Positions 52,830 through 53,397 of a stretch of DNA of 53,397 nt are shown one piece after another. Below the pieces are notes generated by a model. That model was not told the DNA's origin, did no database searches, and was given only the letters and a program-made list of their open reading frames with translations. How positions within the stretch are numbered: the first letter of the stretch is position 1; the number at the start of each line of letters is the position of its first letter. The DNA comes from Gemmataceae bacterium (GTDB taxonomy: Bacteria; Planctomycetota; Planctomycetia; Gemmatales; Gemmataceae): NCBI GenBank assembly GCA_019694755.1, contig JAIBBI010000022.1:1-53397 (forward strand). The letters run 5' to 3'. The position numbers and the translations under genes are program-made.

Positions 52830-53397
52830 CTAGATCCCCTGCAGGAATCGCGAGCGGAATTGCAGGATGTCGGCGGTGGAGACTGTGCCGTCGTTGTTGA
52901 AGTCGAAGGTCATGGCATTGCCAAACAGGCTGAGCCGGATGGCCGCGAAATCGACGACATCGACCCGTGCATTGCCGTCGGCATCGCCGAACAGGCGGTG
53001 GAATGTCGTCGTCGCATCGGCCGTCATCGTCAGTGCGGTCACGGCCGGGTCGTGGACTTTTGATGCGACCACCGTCAGCGAGTACCGGCCATCGACGAGC
53101 GAGCCGAACTCCGTACCGCTGCCGGTCGGTGTCAGCGTCGCCACGGTCTGACCTGCAACGATCTGAGTCGCGACCGTCACGGTCACGGGGCTTCCGCCCT
53201 GCCGGGTGAGTACGAACGTGCCGGGGTCGAGCAGTACCGTGCGGTCGAAGGTCACCCGCAGCGACCGGATAACGGATCGTTGGATCGAACCGTCGTTGAT
53301 GGCGATTGCGGTGACCTGTGGGGCGTCGTACACCCGGCCACGGACGGCGAGGTCGACGCCGGCCCCACGGATCGCGGCCGCCTCGTACGGATTGTTG
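52830..53397 (-). CDS. C-terminal part of a dockerin-containing exported protein (partial)
   Basis: The frame is open to the window edge; the upstream part of the gene is missing. The visible residues begin NNPYEAAAIRGAGVDLAVRG, then carry beta-rich sequence with RSLRVTFDRTVLLDPGTFVL, and end in two dockerin-like repeats: FGDADGNARVDVVDFAAIRL and FDFNNDGTVSTADILQFRSR, closing in FLQGI. The DxDGxxxxxDxxxI pattern suggests two calcium-binding loops. This kind of C-terminal end is frequent in large planctomycete surface proteins. The kind of catalytic or adhesive domain upstream cannot be seen. Confidence 0.8.
   Translation of the reverse strand, partial: NNPYEAAAIRGAGVDLAVRGRVYDAPQVTAIAINDGSIQRSVIRSLRVTFDRTVLLDPGTFVLTRQGGSPVTVTVATQIVAGQTVATLTPTGSGTEFGSLVDGRYSLTVVASKVHDPAVTALTMTADATTTFHRLFGDADGNARVDVVDFAAIRLSLFGNAMTFDFNNDGTVSTADILQFRSRFLQGI

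Overview
The window looks like a chromosomal segment of a GC-rich planctomycete, most like the Gemmata/Gemmataceae group. The inference rests on family content: a DUF1559 protein with a pilin-type N-terminus, a surface protein starting with a Leu-x-x-Leu-Glu-x-Arg motif, a PEP-CTERM protein, a dockerin-type tail, an FGly-type sulfatase, several Ser/Thr kinases (one coupled to an ECF sigma factor), and YfhO-, NHL- and MoxR/VWA-type genes. I see no insertion sequence, integrase, prophage or CRISPR array. The window reads as a stable backbone.

Layout. 15-400: tmRNA (minus strand). 826-4561: a PAS-GAF-receiver signalling protein, a membrane metallophosphoesterase and a small Ser/Thr kinase. 4563-14732: a tightly packed minus-strand run of seven genes. 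In transcription order they are an NHL lipoprotein, a 1171-residue VWA/glutamine-amidotransferase-like membrane protein, a DUF1559 pseudopilin, a MoxR ATPase, a DUF58 protein, a BatA-type VWA membrane protein and a methyltransferase. 14796-17694: an enoyl-CoA hydratase, a secreted terpenoid-cyclase-like repeat protein and a YjbQ enzyme. 17741-17812: initiator-like tRNA-Met. 17889-21328: sulfotransferase, small acidic protein, PhnD-like binding protein, UppP and a BON mini-protein.

21383-26403: a YfhO-like membrane protein followed by the coupled run asd-truA-aroA. 26638-29071: a helix-turn-helix/receiver regulator and a ceramidase-like hydrolase, divergently arranged. 29076-32764: a flavin reductase and a trypsin-like protease (minus strand), facing away from a two-subunit CoA-transferase. 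32832-34025: metK. 34159-36633: a DUF3626/ADP-ribosyltransferase-like protein and a sulfatase, divergent from a nucleoside-type MFS permease.

38014-47395: a cell-envelope and polysaccharide neighbourhood: TPR protein, membrane-anchored tyrosine phosphatase, flippase-like membrane protein, GT2 glycosyltransferase, surface protein, AAA ATPase, PilZ protein and a WcaJ-like sugar transferase. 47598-53397: a peptidoglycan-binding protein, a PEP-CTERM protein, the ECF sigma/kinase pair and the C-terminal end of a dockerin-containing protein cut by the window edge.

The strongest candidates for something new are the seven-gene MoxR/VWA run with a beta-propeller lipoprotein and a pseudopilin built in, the DUF3626-like protein, and the kinase that carries an anti-sigma-like zinc motif and overlaps an ECF sigma gene. 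Two long imperfect inverted repeats of the same sequence family (26404-26557 and 47408-47573) are the main non-coding oddity.
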